Source: Arthrobacter psychrochitiniphilus
Lineage (GTDB): Bacteria; Actinomycetota; Actinomycetes; Actinomycetales; Micrococcaceae
NCBI RefSeq assembly: GCF_003185915.1
Contig: NZ_QHLZ01000006.1
Coordinates: 186,001-250,000, forward strand
Length of the DNA stretch: 64,000 nucleotides
Reading direction: 5' to 3'
Shown one piece after another: positions 49,209-58,330 of the stretch (its first letter is position 1; each line of letters opens with the position of its first letter). A program made the position numbers and the translations under genes. The notes beneath the pieces are model-generated. The model was not told the DNA's origin, did no database searches, and saw only the letters and a program-made list of their open reading frames with translations.

Positions 49209-49268
49209 AAGTACGACGGCGGGAGCCCACCTTTTCCCCAAAGGCGGCCTCCCGCCGTCGTACTTTTT
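49209..49268 (+). terminator. Rho-independent terminator after glpK
   Basis: Perfect 17-bp stem (49209-49225 with 49249-49265) with a 23-base loop, then TTT. The leuS leader promoter begins within ten bases of it. Confidence 0.88.
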
Positions 49269-49274
49269 GTGCGC

Positions 49275-49286
49275 TAAAGTAGAGAC
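49275..49286 (+). promoter_or_regulatory. Predicted leaderless promoter of the leuS leader
   Basis: TAAAGT (49275-49280), AGAGAC, then GTG at 49287. The 15 bases are identical to those at the metK start (34252-34266), which argues that the GTG is a real start codon. Confidence 0.65.
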
Positions 49287-49313
49287 GTGCATAAATTTCT
49301 CCTCCTTAGCTAG
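49287..49313 (+). CDS. Leucine leader peptide upstream of leuS (MHKFLLLS)
   Basis: Eight codons: GTG CAT AAA TTT CTC CTC CTT AGC, then TAG. Three consecutive leucine codons sit just before the stop, and two hairpins follow (49314-49339 and 49342-49365). This is the classic layout of ribosome-mediated attenuation: charged tRNA-Leu lets the ribosome finish and the terminator form, while shortage stalls it on the Leu codons and lets leuS be read. The peptide appears to be translated from a leaderless mRNA. Too short to be confirmed by coding statistics. Confidence 0.7.
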   Translation: MHKFLLLS

Positions 49314-49368
49314 CCGCAACCAGAAAATTCTCGTTGCGGTGAGCCCCTTGCTATGTCGAGGGGCTTTT
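49314..49368 (+). terminator. leuS attenuator: pause hairpin and terminator
   Basis: Hairpin 1 pairs CCGCAAC (49314-49320) with GTTGCGG (49333-49339), starting right after the leader stop. Hairpin 2 pairs AGCCCCT (49342-49348) with AGGGGCT (49359-49365), followed by TTT, and acts as the intrinsic terminator. A possible competing pairing, CTCG (49330-49333) with CGAG (49357-49360), would break hairpin 2, but it is short. Confidence 0.65.
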
Positions 49369-49421
49369 GTGTGTAAGGAGTGAGGTGCAAGAAGCCAATG
49401 ATGAATGAAAAGGCAGGGTAC

Positions 49422-51926
49422 GTGAGCGTGCAGTCCCAGACTGAAGAGAACAGCGAAGAGGGCGTCTACAGTTTCGCCTCAATAGAGGCCAAATGGCCTG
49501 CCGTGTGGGATGAACTCAATGTTTTCGCCCCGCTTGACGACGGTTCCAAGGAACGCCGCTACGTCCTTGACATGTTCCCGTACCCCTCGGGCGACTTGCA
49601 CATGGGCCACGCTGAAGCGTTCGCCATGGGTGATGTGGTGTCCCGCTACTGGCGCCAGCTCGGTTATGACGTGCTGCACCCGATCGGCTGGGATTCCTTC
49701 GGGTTGCCCGCAGAGAACGCCGCCATCAAGCGCAACGCCCACCCCAGCGAGTGGACGTACACCAACATTGACACGCAGGCGGAATCTTTCAAGCGCTACG
49801 CCATCTCCGTGGACTGGTCGCGCCGCCTGCAGACCTCTGACCCCGAGTACTACCGGTGGACGCAGTGGCTGTTCAAGCGCTTCTATGAGCGTGGCCTGGC
49901 CTACCGGAAGAACTCTCCCGTTAATTGGTGCCCCACGGACCAGACCGTGCTCGCCAACGAGCAGGTTGTCAACGGTGCCTGTGAGCGTTGCGGCTCGGTT
50001 GTTACCAAGAAGTCACTGAACCAGTGGTACTTCAAGATCACCGACTACGCGGACCGCCTACTCGATGACATGGATGCGTTGAAGGGCCTCTGGCCGGACC
50101 GCGTGCTGGCCATGCAGAAGAACTGGATTGGCCGCTCTGAGGGTGCTCATGTCACCTTTGTGATCGAAGCCGCTGGCGAGGAAAAGCCGGCGCAGGAGCT
50201 GACGGTCTTCACCACCCGCCCCGACACACTGTACGGGGCCACGTTCTTTGTTGTGGCAGCCGATGCCCCGTTAGCCGTGGATCTGGTCACTGCCCAGCAC
50301 GCCGAGGCGCTCAGCGATTACCGCGAGCAGACCAAGGCGCTCAGCGACATTGAACGCCAGTCAACCGAACGCCCCAAATCGGGTGTCTTCACGGGCCGCT
50401 ACGCCATCAACCCCTTGACCGGTGAGAAGCTGCCCGTCTGGGCCGCCGATTACGTCCTGGCGGACTACGGCACAGGTGCCATCATGGCCGTCCCCGCCCA
50501 TGACCAGCGTGACCTGGACTTCGCCAAGGCGTTCGACCTGCCAGTCCGTGCAGTCCTGGACACCGGAGGCGAGGACCCCGCCGAGACCGGCATCGCCACC
50601 ACCGGCGAAGGAACCCTGATCAACTCCGGCGAGCTCAACGGCCTGTCCAAGACCGAAGGCATCCCGGCCGCCATCGAAATCCTGGAGAAGCTGGGCACGG
50701 GCGAGAAGTTCGTCAACTTCCGCCTGCGTGACTGGCTGCTGTCCCGCCAGCGCTTCTGGGGCACCCCCATCCCGATCATTCACTGCGCCGATTGCGGCGA
50801 AGTCCCGGTGCCGGATGACCAGCTGCCCGTGCGCCTGCCGGAGAACCTGCGCGGCGAGGACCTGTCCCCGAAGGGCACCTCCCCGCTGGCTGCTGCAGCC
50901 GAATGGGTTAATGTGGCCTGCCCTTCATGTGGTGGCGCCGCCAAGCGTGACACCGACACCATGGACACCTTTGTGGATTCCTCCTGGTACTTCCTGCGCT
51001 TCGTTTCCCCGCAGTTCACCGAGGGCCCGTTCGATCCGGCCAAGGTCAACGAGTGGATGCCGGTAGGTCAGTACGTGGGCGGTGTGGAGCACGCCATCTT
51101 GCACCTGCTGTACGCCCGCTTCTTTACCAAGGTCATCCACGACATGGGCATGCTCGAGGCCACCGAGCCCTTCAGCGCCCTGCTGAACCAGGGCCAGGTC
51201 CTCAACGGCGGCAAGGCCATGAGCAAGTCCCTGGGTAACGGTGTGGACCTGGGCCAGCAGCTGGATAAGTACGGGGTGGACGCCGTTCGCCTCACCATGA
51301 TCTTTGCCGGCCCTCCCGAGGACGACGTCGACTGGGCGGATGTTTCCCCGTCCGGCTCGGCCAAGTTTCTGGCCCGTGCATGGCGCCTGGCCCGCGATGT
51401 GGACAGTGCGCCCGGCGCCCCCGGTATTGGTGGCGACGCTGCGTTGCGGTCATTGACCCACCACACCATCCATGACGCGAAGGCGCTCTTGGAAGGGCAC
51501 AAGTTCAACGTTGTGGTGGCTAAGTTGATGGAGCTGGTCAACGCCACCCGAAAGGTCATTGACTCCGGCGCCGGTGCGGGCGATCCGGCAGTACGTGAAG
51601 CAGCTGAAGCCGTGGCCATTGTGCTGAGCCTGTTCGCACCGTACACGGCCGAGGACATGTGGGAGACACTAGGGCATCCGGCTTCCGTTGCCAACGCCGG
51701 ATTCCCTGCGGTGGATGAGGCTCTTTTGGTGGCACAGAGCGTGACGGCTATTGTGCAGATCAAGGGCAAGGTCAAGGACCGCCTCGAAGTGTCCCCGGAC
51801 ATCACCGAGGATGAGCTGCGCGAACTCGCACTGACCTCGGAAGTTATCAAAAAGGCTCTGGATGGGGCCAGCATCCGCACAGTTATTGTGCGGGCGCCTA
51901 AGCTGGTCAATATTGTTCCTGCCTAG
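49422..51926 (+). CDS. leuS: Leucyl-tRNA synthetase
   Basis: 834 aa from GTG 49422 ([14 protein letters not shown]), chosen for AAAAGG eight bases upstream and similarity to family starts; ATG 49398 is the alternative. Class I enzyme: HIGH motif as HMGH at residues 60-63, MSKS at 600-603. Editing domain intact ([33 protein letters not shown]). Zinc-type cysteine pairs CERCG, CADCG and CPSCG are present. The stop codon lies in a 15-bp tandem repeat. Expression probably controlled by the leucine attenuator upstream. Confidence 0.97.
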   Translation: MSVQSQTEENSEEGVYSFASIEAKWPAVWDELNVFAPLDDGSKERRYVLDMFPYPSGDLHMGHAEAFAMGDVVSRYWRQLGYDVLHPIGWDSFGLPAENAAIKRNAHPSEWTYTNIDTQAESFKRYAISVDWSRRLQTSDPEYYRWTQWLFKRFYERGLAYRKNSPVNWCPTDQTVLANEQVVNGACERCGSVVTKKSLNQWYFKITDYADRLLDDMDALKGLWPDRVLAMQKNWIGRSEGAHVTFVIEAAGEEKPAQELTVFTTRPDTLYGATFFVVAADAPLAVDLVTAQHAEALSDYREQTKALSDIERQSTERPKSGVFTGRYAINPLTGEKLPVWAADYVLADYGTGAIMAVPAHDQRDLDFAKAFDLPVRAVLDTGGEDPAETGIATTGEGTLINSGELNGLSKTEGIPAAIEILEKLGTGEKFVNFRLRDWLLSRQRFWGTPIPIIHCADCGEVPVPDDQLPVRLPENLRGEDLSPKGTSPLAAAAEWVNVACPSCGGAAKRDTDTMDTFVDSSWYFLRFVSPQFTEGPFDPAKVNEWMPVGQYVGGVEHAILHLLYARFFTKVIHDMGMLEATEPFSALLNQGQVLNGGKAMSKSLGNGVDLGQQLDKYGVDAVRLTMIFAGPPEDDVDWADVSPSGSAKFLARAWRLARDVDSAPGAPGIGGDAALRSLTHHTIHDAKALLEGHKFNVVVAKLMELVNATRKVIDSGAGAGDPAVREAAEAVAIVLSLFAPYTAEDMWETLGHPASVANAGFPAVDEALLVAQSVTAIVQIKGKVKDRLEVSPDITEDELRELALTSEVIKKALDGASIRTVIVRAPKLVNIVPA

Positions 51927-51972
51927 ATTTTTGCTGCCTAGATTTTTGCTGCCTAGATTTTTGCTGCCTAGA
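51920..51972. repeat. 15-bp tandem repeat across the leuS stop codon
   Basis: Three full copies of TGCCTAGATTTTTGC (51920-51934, 51935-51949, 51950-51964) and a partial fourth. The first copy includes the leuS stop TAG, so the stop is effectively quadruplicated. Confidence 0.85.
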
Positions 51973-52007
51973 CGCGACACGCTGTAACCAACGGAAGAAT
52001 CCGTGCG

Positions 52008-52045
52008 AAAGTGTCCTGGCCCTGACCGGGGCAGGACACTTTTGT
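52008..52045 (+). terminator. Rho-independent terminator after leuS
   Basis: 11-bp stem AAAGTGTCCTG (52008-52018) with CAGGACACTTT (52032-52042), extended by a short inner GC stem, followed by a T-containing stretch (TTTTGTG). Confidence 0.85.
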
Positions 52046-52125
52046 GTTGTGGTTGGGTAGCTTTGGCACTACTGAGCCGAAAAGACTGAGTCCGGCACCA
52101 CTGAGCTAGAGAGGGGGAGGGCACC

Positions 52126-53127
52126 GTGAATGAAGCATCAGCAGCACGTGCCTGGCTACGGACACAGGTAGGGCGGATTCGACCTAGATCCACCGAGATC
52201 GCTGCTGTGCCAGCTGGTTCGGCTGCCTCTCCTGCTCCTACGGTAGCCATCGTCACAGACTCTGCGGCTGCCTTACCGCCGGAATGGATTGCCCGGATTG
52301 GCTGCGCCGGACTCCTGACGGTGGTGCCCATCCCCGTCATCATTGGTGAGAACGTCTTTTCCGATGATGATGCGGAACTGGAGGCCCACATGTCACTGGC
52401 GCTTGCTTCCGGTACGTCTGTCAAGACCTCACGGCCCTCACCGGGGCAGTTTGAACGAGCCTACAAGGCGGCTGCGCAGGCAGGTTTTACGAACATTGTC
52501 TCCTTGCATATGTCCGCCAAACTCTCGGGAACTTTTGAGGCCGCAGCGTTGGCTGCGGACCGCTCACCCATCCCCGTTTACGTGGTGGACTCCGCAACAG
52601 TGGGCATGGGCCAGGGCAGGGGCGTGCAGGCTGCCGTGGAGTCGGCGCTACGAGGTGAGGAGGCTCCAGCCATCATTGCTGGTGCCAAGGCGGCTTTTTC
52701 TGCCACGGAGATATATTTTTATGTTCCCAGTTTGGAGCAATTGCGCAGGGGCGGACGGATTAGCTTGGCCTCCTCATGGCTGGGGACAGTGCTGGATATC
52801 AAACCGATTCTCGGGATCAAGGACGGGGCCATTGTCCCGCTGGAAAAGATACGGACGGCGGCTAAGGCCATTGCTCGGCTGGAGGCACTTGCTGCAGCGG
52901 ATATTGCAGCACGCGGTGCCGCCGGAACCCAGATCAGCGTGCACCACTTCGGGAATGAGGCGCAGGCCAGCACGCTTAGCGAGTCCTTGGAGCGTGGCTC
53001 GCCGGGCTTGGACGATGCCACGCTGACCCGCCTACCGGCTGTTTTGGCAGCCCACGCCGGCTTGGGCGTACTTGTAGTGGTTGTTGCTGGTGCCAAGATT
53101 CCTCCACAGCCTGACACTAAGCCATAG
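52126..53127 (+). CDS. DegV family fatty-acid-binding protein
   Basis: 333 aa, GTG with GGGAGGG upstream. DegV/FakB fold: N-terminal TVAIVTDSAAALPPEW at about 39-54, the TSRPSPGQFERAY loop (Ser/Thr contacting fatty-acid carboxylate), LSGTFEAA, and PSLEQLRRGGRIS followed by KPILGIKDG. FakB relatives present fatty acids to the kinase FakA; no fakA homologue is visible here. About 38 extra N-terminal residues precede the fold. Confidence 0.92.
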   Translation: MNEASAARAWLRTQVGRIRPRSTEIAAVPAGSAASPAPTVAIVTDSAAALPPEWIARIGCAGLLTVVPIPVIIGENVFSDDDAELEAHMSLALASGTSVKTSRPSPGQFERAYKAAAQAGFTNIVSLHMSAKLSGTFEAAALAADRSPIPVYVVDSATVGMGQGRGVQAAVESALRGEEAPAIIAGAKAAFSATEIYFYVPSLEQLRRGGRISLASSWLGTVLDIKPILGIKDGAIVPLEKIRTAAKAIARLEALAAADIAARGAAGTQISVHHFGNEAQASTLSESLERGSPGLDDATLTRLPAVLAAHAGLGVLVVVVAGAKIPPQPDTKP

Positions 53128-53175
53128 CCCGTCACAGACGCCTCAAACTGCCGTACCTACGGCATCTGCTGGGCC

Positions 53176-53187
53176 TACTGTGGGTCC
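53176..53187 (+). promoter_or_regulatory. Predicted leaderless promoter of comEA
   Basis: TACTGT (53176-53181), GGGTCC, then the ATG of comEA at 53188. Same TANNNT-N6-start geometry as rarA, metK and the leuS leader. Confidence 0.5.
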
Positions 53188-54102
53188 ATGAAAGAGCACA
53201 GCACCACATTCCACCGCGAACAGGTCAGGCAAGCTCATCGCGGTGCAGCGTGGACTGGCGACGAGGCCCCCAACGGCCCCAGTGTCGGGGCTCGTTGGCA
53301 AAAGCCAAGGTGGATCGTTTCTGTGCGCTCCCTCGTGGTGGTGCTGGCCATGGTGGCTGCCGTGCTGGGGGTCCTGTGGATCGAGTCAGCGAGCGTTCAG
53401 AATGCTTCTGCCCAGCTGGCTGCCGAGACAGCCGGGAAAGTGGCCGTGCCACCATTGGCTGCGGAGGCGGGAACAGTGCCGTCGGGTCCTGGTAGTCCGG
53501 GCCCTCCCGGTCAGGCAAGCCGTCCGGCAAGCACCGCCAGCGCAGTGAAGTCCATCCCTGACGGCAGTGCCGGTGCAGCCTCCAACGGAACTCGGGATCC
53601 CGGAAGTAGTGTACCGGGGAGTGTTGAGCCGGGAACATTGGTGGTTCATGTGGCCGGGGCTGTTAAACACCCGGGAGTATTTCTGCTGCGCCCCGGCAGC
53701 AGAGTCTTTGAGGCGGTAGATGCGGCCGGAGGAGCGCTGCCGGCAGCGGAACTCTCAGCACTGAATTTAGCTGCCCCGCTGGCGGACGGTTTGCAAGTGT
53801 TTGTGCCCACCAAGGAACAGGCAGCCAGAATGCTGACAGCTCCGGGAGCGGTGCTGCAACCGGGCCCGCCGCAAGGGGTAGAGGGTAGTAGCGGTGGGGG
53901 AGCAGCGGGACTGCTCAATCTCAACACTGCCACGGCCGGAGAACTGGACACTTTGCCGGGAGTTGGCCCAGTTCTGGCCGAACGAATAGTTGCGTGGCGT
54001 ACCGAGCATGGTCCCTTTGCCACGGTTGACGGGCTCGATGCCGTGGCAGGGATTGGCGCAAAGCTGTTGGCGGGTCTAAGAGATTTGGTGAGCGTCTCAT
54101 GA
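53188..54102 (+). CDS. comEA: ComEA-like DNA-binding competence protein
   Basis: 304 aa. One membrane helix at about 42-65, a long Ser/Pro/Gly-rich external linker (about 70-145), an SLBB domain (LVVHVAGAVKHPGVFLLRPG), then a C-terminal helix-hairpin-helix pair (LLNLNTATAGELDTLPGVGP; GLDAVAGIGAKLLAGL) that binds double-stranded DNA outside the membrane. Followed by comEC with an ATGA overlap, as in known uptake systems. Confidence 0.94.
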   Translation: MKEHSTTFHREQVRQAHRGAAWTGDEAPNGPSVGARWQKPRWIVSVRSLVVVLAMVAAVLGVLWIESASVQNASAQLAAETAGKVAVPPLAAEAGTVPSGPGSPGPPGQASRPASTASAVKSIPDGSAGAASNGTRDPGSSVPGSVEPGTLVVHVAGAVKHPGVFLLRPGSRVFEAVDAAGGALPAAELSALNLAAPLADGLQVFVPTKEQAARMLTAPGAVLQPGPPQGVEGSSGGGAAGLLNLNTATAGELDTLPGVGPVLAERIVAWRTEHGPFATVDGLDAVAGIGAKLLAGLRDLVSVS

Positions 54103-56009
54103 GGGTTCGTGAACCGCGCTGGGCCCGCTTCGCAAAAGCCGCAGTGGGGGAGATGGCACCAACTCCTCCGCAGCCTCTGCGAGCCCGCGTGATGCTGCGC
54201 CTGAGCGATCTTCAGCGCCGCATTGCCGACGCCCAGGCGGCGCGGGCCCAGGAGAGGGGCCGCAGGAGAGCCGATATCAGGCTCCTACCCGCCGTCCTTG
54301 GCAGCTGCGCTGCGGCAGCAGCAGCCACAACTCTGCCCAAGGAAATAGTGGGTGCTTGCGTGCTCCTACTCACCACGCTCTTGTTCGCGGCGGTCCTGAA
54401 GTCAGTTCTTGTGCCCATGAGTATCCGTGCCATAAAGCTGCGGAACCTCTCCCTCTCCCGATCCTGCTCCCATTCCCGCACCCATTCCCGCACCCGCTCC
54501 GGAAGCAACTCCCGAACCCTCACTCTGAGGTATTCGCGATGGACGGCACTGTTCGCCAGGGCGGGGCCCACCATGGCTCTGACGGCCATCTGCGTTTTGG
54601 CCGTTCTGGGCTCGGCGTCCTTGCGCACCGGGGGTGCGGGCACGTCCCCCCTGCATCAGGTCATAGCCCGTGGTGGGGACTTTGTACTCACCCTGCAGCT
54701 TGAGAGCGCACCGAGGCTTTTGGCTGCAGGGAACGGGCCACCCAGGGTTGCCTTTGATGCGTTGGTTATCAGCATCCGTGCCGGGGGAGAAGTTTTCACA
54801 GGCACAGTGCCGGTCCGGGTTGTGGCTGGGTCCTCGTGGGCCGTGCTCATGGACGGAGACCGTGCGGTCACGGCCGGCACCATCAGCACAACGCACGGCA
54901 GTGGCACGGTTGCCGGGTTCTTACGCACCACCACTGCTCCCCAAGAGGTGATCGCCGCCGCAGGCGGTCCGGGTATGGCAGTCACCAAGATCAGGAACTC
55001 GTGGATTGCCGCCGTCCAGAACGTGTGGACGGGGCGCTCGGAGGATACCGCAGGACTCCTGCCGGGGATGGTCATGGGGGATCGCGGCGGCATGGGTAGC
55101 GGCCTAGAAGAGGCCATGAAAACTGTTGGCCTGACCCACCTGACAGCTGTCAGTGGAGCCAACTGCACATTGGTGCTGGCCAGCATCATGCTGGGGCTGC
55201 GCTCCCTGCGTATCAAGCCCAGTGTCGCCTTTGCGCTGTCAGGAGCAGGGCTGCTTGGTTTCGTCATGGTGGTAGGGCCGGACCCGAGCGTGCTGCGGGC
55301 TGCTGTCATGGGATCCATCGGGGCCATGGCTGTTCTGGGTGGGCGGCCCAAGCGGGTGGGTGCGCTACTTTGCGTGACCATCGTGGCCTTACTGGTGGCC
55401 AACCCCTGGCTCGTCGCGGATTACGCGTTCATTCTCTCGGTTCTGGCCACGCTTGGGCTGCACCTGATTGGCCAGCGCTGTGTGCGCTGGCTTGGCGCCA
55501 TGCTGCCGCTGTGGCTCGCACAGGCAATTGCCATTCCTTTGGCGGCCCAGTTGTTTTGCGCACCCGTGATTGTTCTGTTGCAGGCCCGTTTGACGCCCTA
55601 CACCATCCCGGCGAACATGCTTGCGGCACCTGTGGTGGCACTCGTGACCACTGTGGGGACGCTGGGGATGGTGATGGCGGCACTTATCCCGCCTGTTGCG
55701 GCGCTGTGTGCTGCGGTCAGCGGGGCCGGGGCCTGGTGGGTGGCAACGGTGGCCCGCACCATGGCTGCCCTGCCAGCGTCAAGCGTGCCCTGGCCCGCAG
55801 GGCTCGAAGGATTCATGCTGATGTCAGTATTGAACGGGGCAGTACTTGCTGCACTTTTTGCCGTAGTGGAGAAGGAACGTGCCATCGCCTTGGCAGGGCG
55901 GTTGCGCGCATTGCTGCCAGCGCGCTGGCGTGGACACGAATTTGGGGTCACTGTGGGGCTCGTCATGGCGGCGACTGCCTGGTGGAGTGCGGCGGTACTT
56001 CTCTCATGA
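54099..56009 (+). CDS. comEC: ComEC/Rec2-family DNA-translocation channel without a metallo-beta-lactamase domain
   Basis: 636 aa. Polytopic membrane protein thought to conduct one DNA strand during transformation. An N-terminal DUF4131-like region with helices and an external OB-like part (about 170-310) is followed by the Competence domain (GLTHLTAVSGANCTLVLASI near 345) with many helices. Two oddities: the C-terminal metallo-beta-lactamase domain found in many ComEC proteins is absent, the protein ending at a membrane helix; and an Arg/Ser repeat (SLSRSCSHSRTHSRTRSGSN, about 122-141) from tandem DNA repeats sits after the first helices. Confidence 0.92.
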   Translation: MRVREPRWARFAKAAVGEMAPTPPQPLRARVMLRLSDLQRRIADAQAARAQERGRRRADIRLLPAVLGSCAAAAAATTLPKEIVGACVLLLTTLLFAAVLKSVLVPMSIRAIKLRNLSLSRSCSHSRTHSRTRSGSNSRTLTLRYSRWTALFARAGPTMALTAICVLAVLGSASLRTGGAGTSPLHQVIARGGDFVLTLQLESAPRLLAAGNGPPRVAFDALVISIRAGGEVFTGTVPVRVVAGSSWAVLMDGDRAVTAGTISTTHGSGTVAGFLRTTTAPQEVIAAAGGPGMAVTKIRNSWIAAVQNVWTGRSEDTAGLLPGMVMGDRGGMGSGLEEAMKTVGLTHLTAVSGANCTLVLASIMLGLRSLRIKPSVAFALSGAGLLGFVMVVGPDPSVLRAAVMGSIGAMAVLGGRPKRVGALLCVTIVALLVANPWLVADYAFILSVLATLGLHLIGQRCVRWLGAMLPLWLAQAIAIPLAAQLFCAPVIVLLQARLTPYTIPANMLAAPVVALVTTVGTLGMVMAALIPPVAALCAAVSGAGAWWVATVARTMAALPASSVPWPAGLEGFMLMSVLNGAVLAALFAVVEKERAIALAGRLRALLPARWRGHEFGVTVGLVMAATAWWSAAVLLS

Positions 56010-56133
56010 GTGGGGCTTGGATGCAGAGATTCGGCCAGGGGCAATGGTACGGGTTGGGATTCAAGGATAGGGGTGGCACAGTAGAGGCTGTGGATAATGC
56101 ATGGACAGGAACAAAACGGACAGGAACAAGGCA

Positions 56134-57141
56134 ATGAGCCCGGCCCCAAGATCTTCCCAGCGGCCTTCCGGCGGTGCCGACTGGCGCGATGTTCCCTTGG
56201 CTCCCGTGGTGCTTCTCTTTGGCCCCGAGGACTTCATTGCGAGTAGGGCCTTGGATAGTGTTCGTGGGAAACTGCGCTCACAAGACCCGGCCACGGAACT
56301 GACAAGCCTTGATGCGAGCCAGTACACGGCAGGTCAACTGGGGCTCGTTGCCAGCCCGTCCCTTTTTAGCGAACCCAAGCTCATTGAAGTGTCCGGTCTG
56401 GCCACCATGAATGATGACTTCCTCCAGGACGCGCTGGCGTATCTGTTGGATCCGGCCCCTGATGTGACACTCGTGCTGATCCACAATGGCGGTACCCGCG
56501 GGAAAAAACTCCTTGATGCTTTGAAGGCGCTCGGTGTGCCTCGCATTGAGTGCCTGCCGTTGAAGAAGGATGCCGAAAAGACACAATTTGTTAGCGCGGA
56601 ATTTACTCTGAACAAGCGGCGGATTGATGCGCAGGCGATCCGCGCCTTGGTCGCGGCCGTGGGCGCCAACTTGTCGGAACTTGCGGCAGCCTGCTCCCAG
56701 CTGATCGCAGATACCACGGGCATGGTCAGCGCCGACGATGTTGATAAATACTACGGAGGCCGTGTCGAGGCCACTGCCTTCCGGGTGGCCGATGCGGCCC
56801 TCGCAGGAAACGGGCCCGTAGCGTTATCTACCCTCAGGCATGCCCTCGCAACGGGCGTGGATCCGGTGCCACTGGTAGGGGCCCTGGCCATGAAGGTGCG
56901 CCAGATTGCCAAAGTATTTTCGCTGCGCGGAAGCTCTGCCCAGCTGGCCCGTGACCTCGGCATGAGCCCTTGGCAGGTGGACGCTGCACGCCGCGATGCC
57001 GGGCACTGGAGCGGGCCTGCGCTCGTGACCGCCATCAAGGTTCTGGCTGAAACTGACGCCCAGGTGAAGGGTGAGGCGAAAGATCCTGTGTATGCCGTCG
57101 AGCGGGCTGTCATAGTGATTGCCACCGCCGCGCGCCGCTAG
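56134..57141 (+). CDS. holA: DNA polymerase III delta subunit
   Basis: 335 aa from ATG 56134 (MSPAPRSSQRPSG); an ATG 11 codons earlier (56101) is in frame, and the DNA between is an imperfect GGACAGGAACAA duplication. Clamp-loader subunit that opens the beta clamp. Delta signature: PVVLLFGPEDFIASRAL, LFSEPKLIEVSGL, DVTLVLIHNGG, KYYGGRVEATAFRVADAALA, and the C-terminal collar domain. The comEC-holA-rpsT order is usual in actinobacteria, but here 1.5 kb of decayed sequence separates holA from rpsT. Confidence 0.93.
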   Translation: MSPAPRSSQRPSGGADWRDVPLAPVVLLFGPEDFIASRALDSVRGKLRSQDPATELTSLDASQYTAGQLGLVASPSLFSEPKLIEVSGLATMNDDFLQDALAYLLDPAPDVTLVLIHNGGTRGKKLLDALKALGVPRIECLPLKKDAEKTQFVSAEFTLNKRRIDAQAIRALVAAVGANLSELAAACSQLIADTTGMVSADDVDKYYGGRVEATAFRVADAALAGNGPVALSTLRHALATGVDPVPLVGALAMKVRQIAKVFSLRGSSAQLARDLGMSPWQVDAARRDAGHWSGPALVTAIKVLAETDAQVKGEAKDPVYAVERAVIVIATAARR

Positions 57142-57625
57142 CTAGCTAAGCCCTGTGCCAGAGGTCAGTGCCTGTTGTCATTGCCTTGCGTTCTTCGGGC
57201 CAGCTCGCGTCTGAAGGTATGCGGGCTCGCTCCTGGACGCGGCTTCTGCCAAGAAGATCAGCGCACCCATCGGTGACACACCGGGTCGGGCACAGTGTGA
57301 TCATCGCCCTGACATAGACTGGCCACCCATATTCAGCCTCGTGAGTGATCCGTGATCATCCGTTGTGACTGGCCAATTCACAAGGTCCATATTCATGCCG
57401 ATATCCGGTGCAGCTGAGACTTCTTGTACGTACTATCGCTGCACAATTCGCTTCCATACAGGACCGGTGAGAGGGACTATGTGTTTTTCTGCCTTTATGG
57501 TGATTTTGGTTAGCCGCCACTGCCACAATGCAGCCAGTTAGGCGAGCATTCCAGGAATCCTAGACGTTCGGCCATGGGCTGTGCACTGGCTTGACGGTCA
57601 TCGGCGTGGGTGCTAAGACCGGAAT
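57142..57625. other. 484-bp non-coding stretch after holA
   Basis: No credible gene, RNA or terminator found. It holds imperfect direct repeats (GACTGGCCA and CATATTCA at 57317-57335 and again at 57367-57395) and a GTGATC motif several times. Lower coding texture than its neighbours; likely decayed sequence. Confidence 0.4.
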
Positions 57626-58008
57626 ATGGGCAGGTCGAGTTTGAGGGTGCAAGCGGTCATCCTATTGTGGCTCTTCGGGCTGGCGTTTATGGCCGGCATG
57701 GTCCTTAACCTGTTCGTCGTGCTACCAACAACTCATCTAGGCTCCGGCGGGGAGTATTTCCCCAGTTCCTGGAGAAGCCTCCTTTGGTCTTTGGGCGGCG
57801 GCGCGGGCGATGGCCCAGCGGAATTGCCGCAGTTTTTACTCTGGCAGCCTTCTTCAACGGACTCAGTTTCGCAGACTACGGCGAGGATTTCAGCTCGTTG
57901 ATCATGGCTTCATGCTGGTTGATCGCTGTGGCCCTGGTGGTCTTCTCGCTAGCCCGGACGCGGCCCCAACCCGCCATCGACCCCCGGCGAAAGCGCCACC
58001 ACGGTTAA
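57626..58008 (+). pseudogene. Frameshifted gene for a small multi-TM protein
   Basis: The first frame (from 57626) gives a membrane helix, SSLRVQAVILLWLFGLAFMA, and continues to about WRSLLW. A different frame then continues with RWPSGIAAVFTLAAFFNGLS and a further helix, IMASCWLIAVALVVFSLART, ending at 58008. The switch is between 57784 and 57815, in a GCGGCGGCG run. A third frame beyond 57990 (PGESATTVNALEALNEWLYD) may be the original C-terminus. Family not recognised. Could also be a sequencing indel. Confidence 0.55.
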
Positions 58009-58330
58009 TGCTCTCGAAGCCCTCAACGAGTGGCTTTATGATGAGTACACATCCGGCTTAGGCATGGAGTATAGACGCCCGTTCAAGGTGCGGTTTTCGG
58101 TGGTTACAGTAGTCGTCCAGTGCCCGCGAGGGGTTTGCGGGTGCCTACTCGCTCTTGGCTTCGGTGAGAGTGAGCCGCGCTGCTCTGATCATGCACTATC
58201 CGAATGCGCTGGTGACGCAGGCACTTCCGACACCGAAGATGCCCCAGACTGTGGTCCATGGTGTTTGTGTTGAAGTCAACACAGGCCCGGCTAGTGCGAG
58301 CGTGAGCATGAGCATGAACGATCAGAGATA
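58009..58330. other. 322-bp stretch between two broken membrane genes
   Basis: The first 70 bp may belong to the C-terminus of the upstream broken gene (NEWLYDEYTSGLGMEYRRP in one frame). The rest shows open frames on both strands with no protein-like composition. Nothing else supported. Confidence 0.4.

Noticed and set aside
57317..57395. Direct repeats of GACTGGCCA and CATATTCA in the gap after holA, considered as a CRISPR-like or operator array
   Set aside because: Only two imperfect copies with different spacing; no further units.
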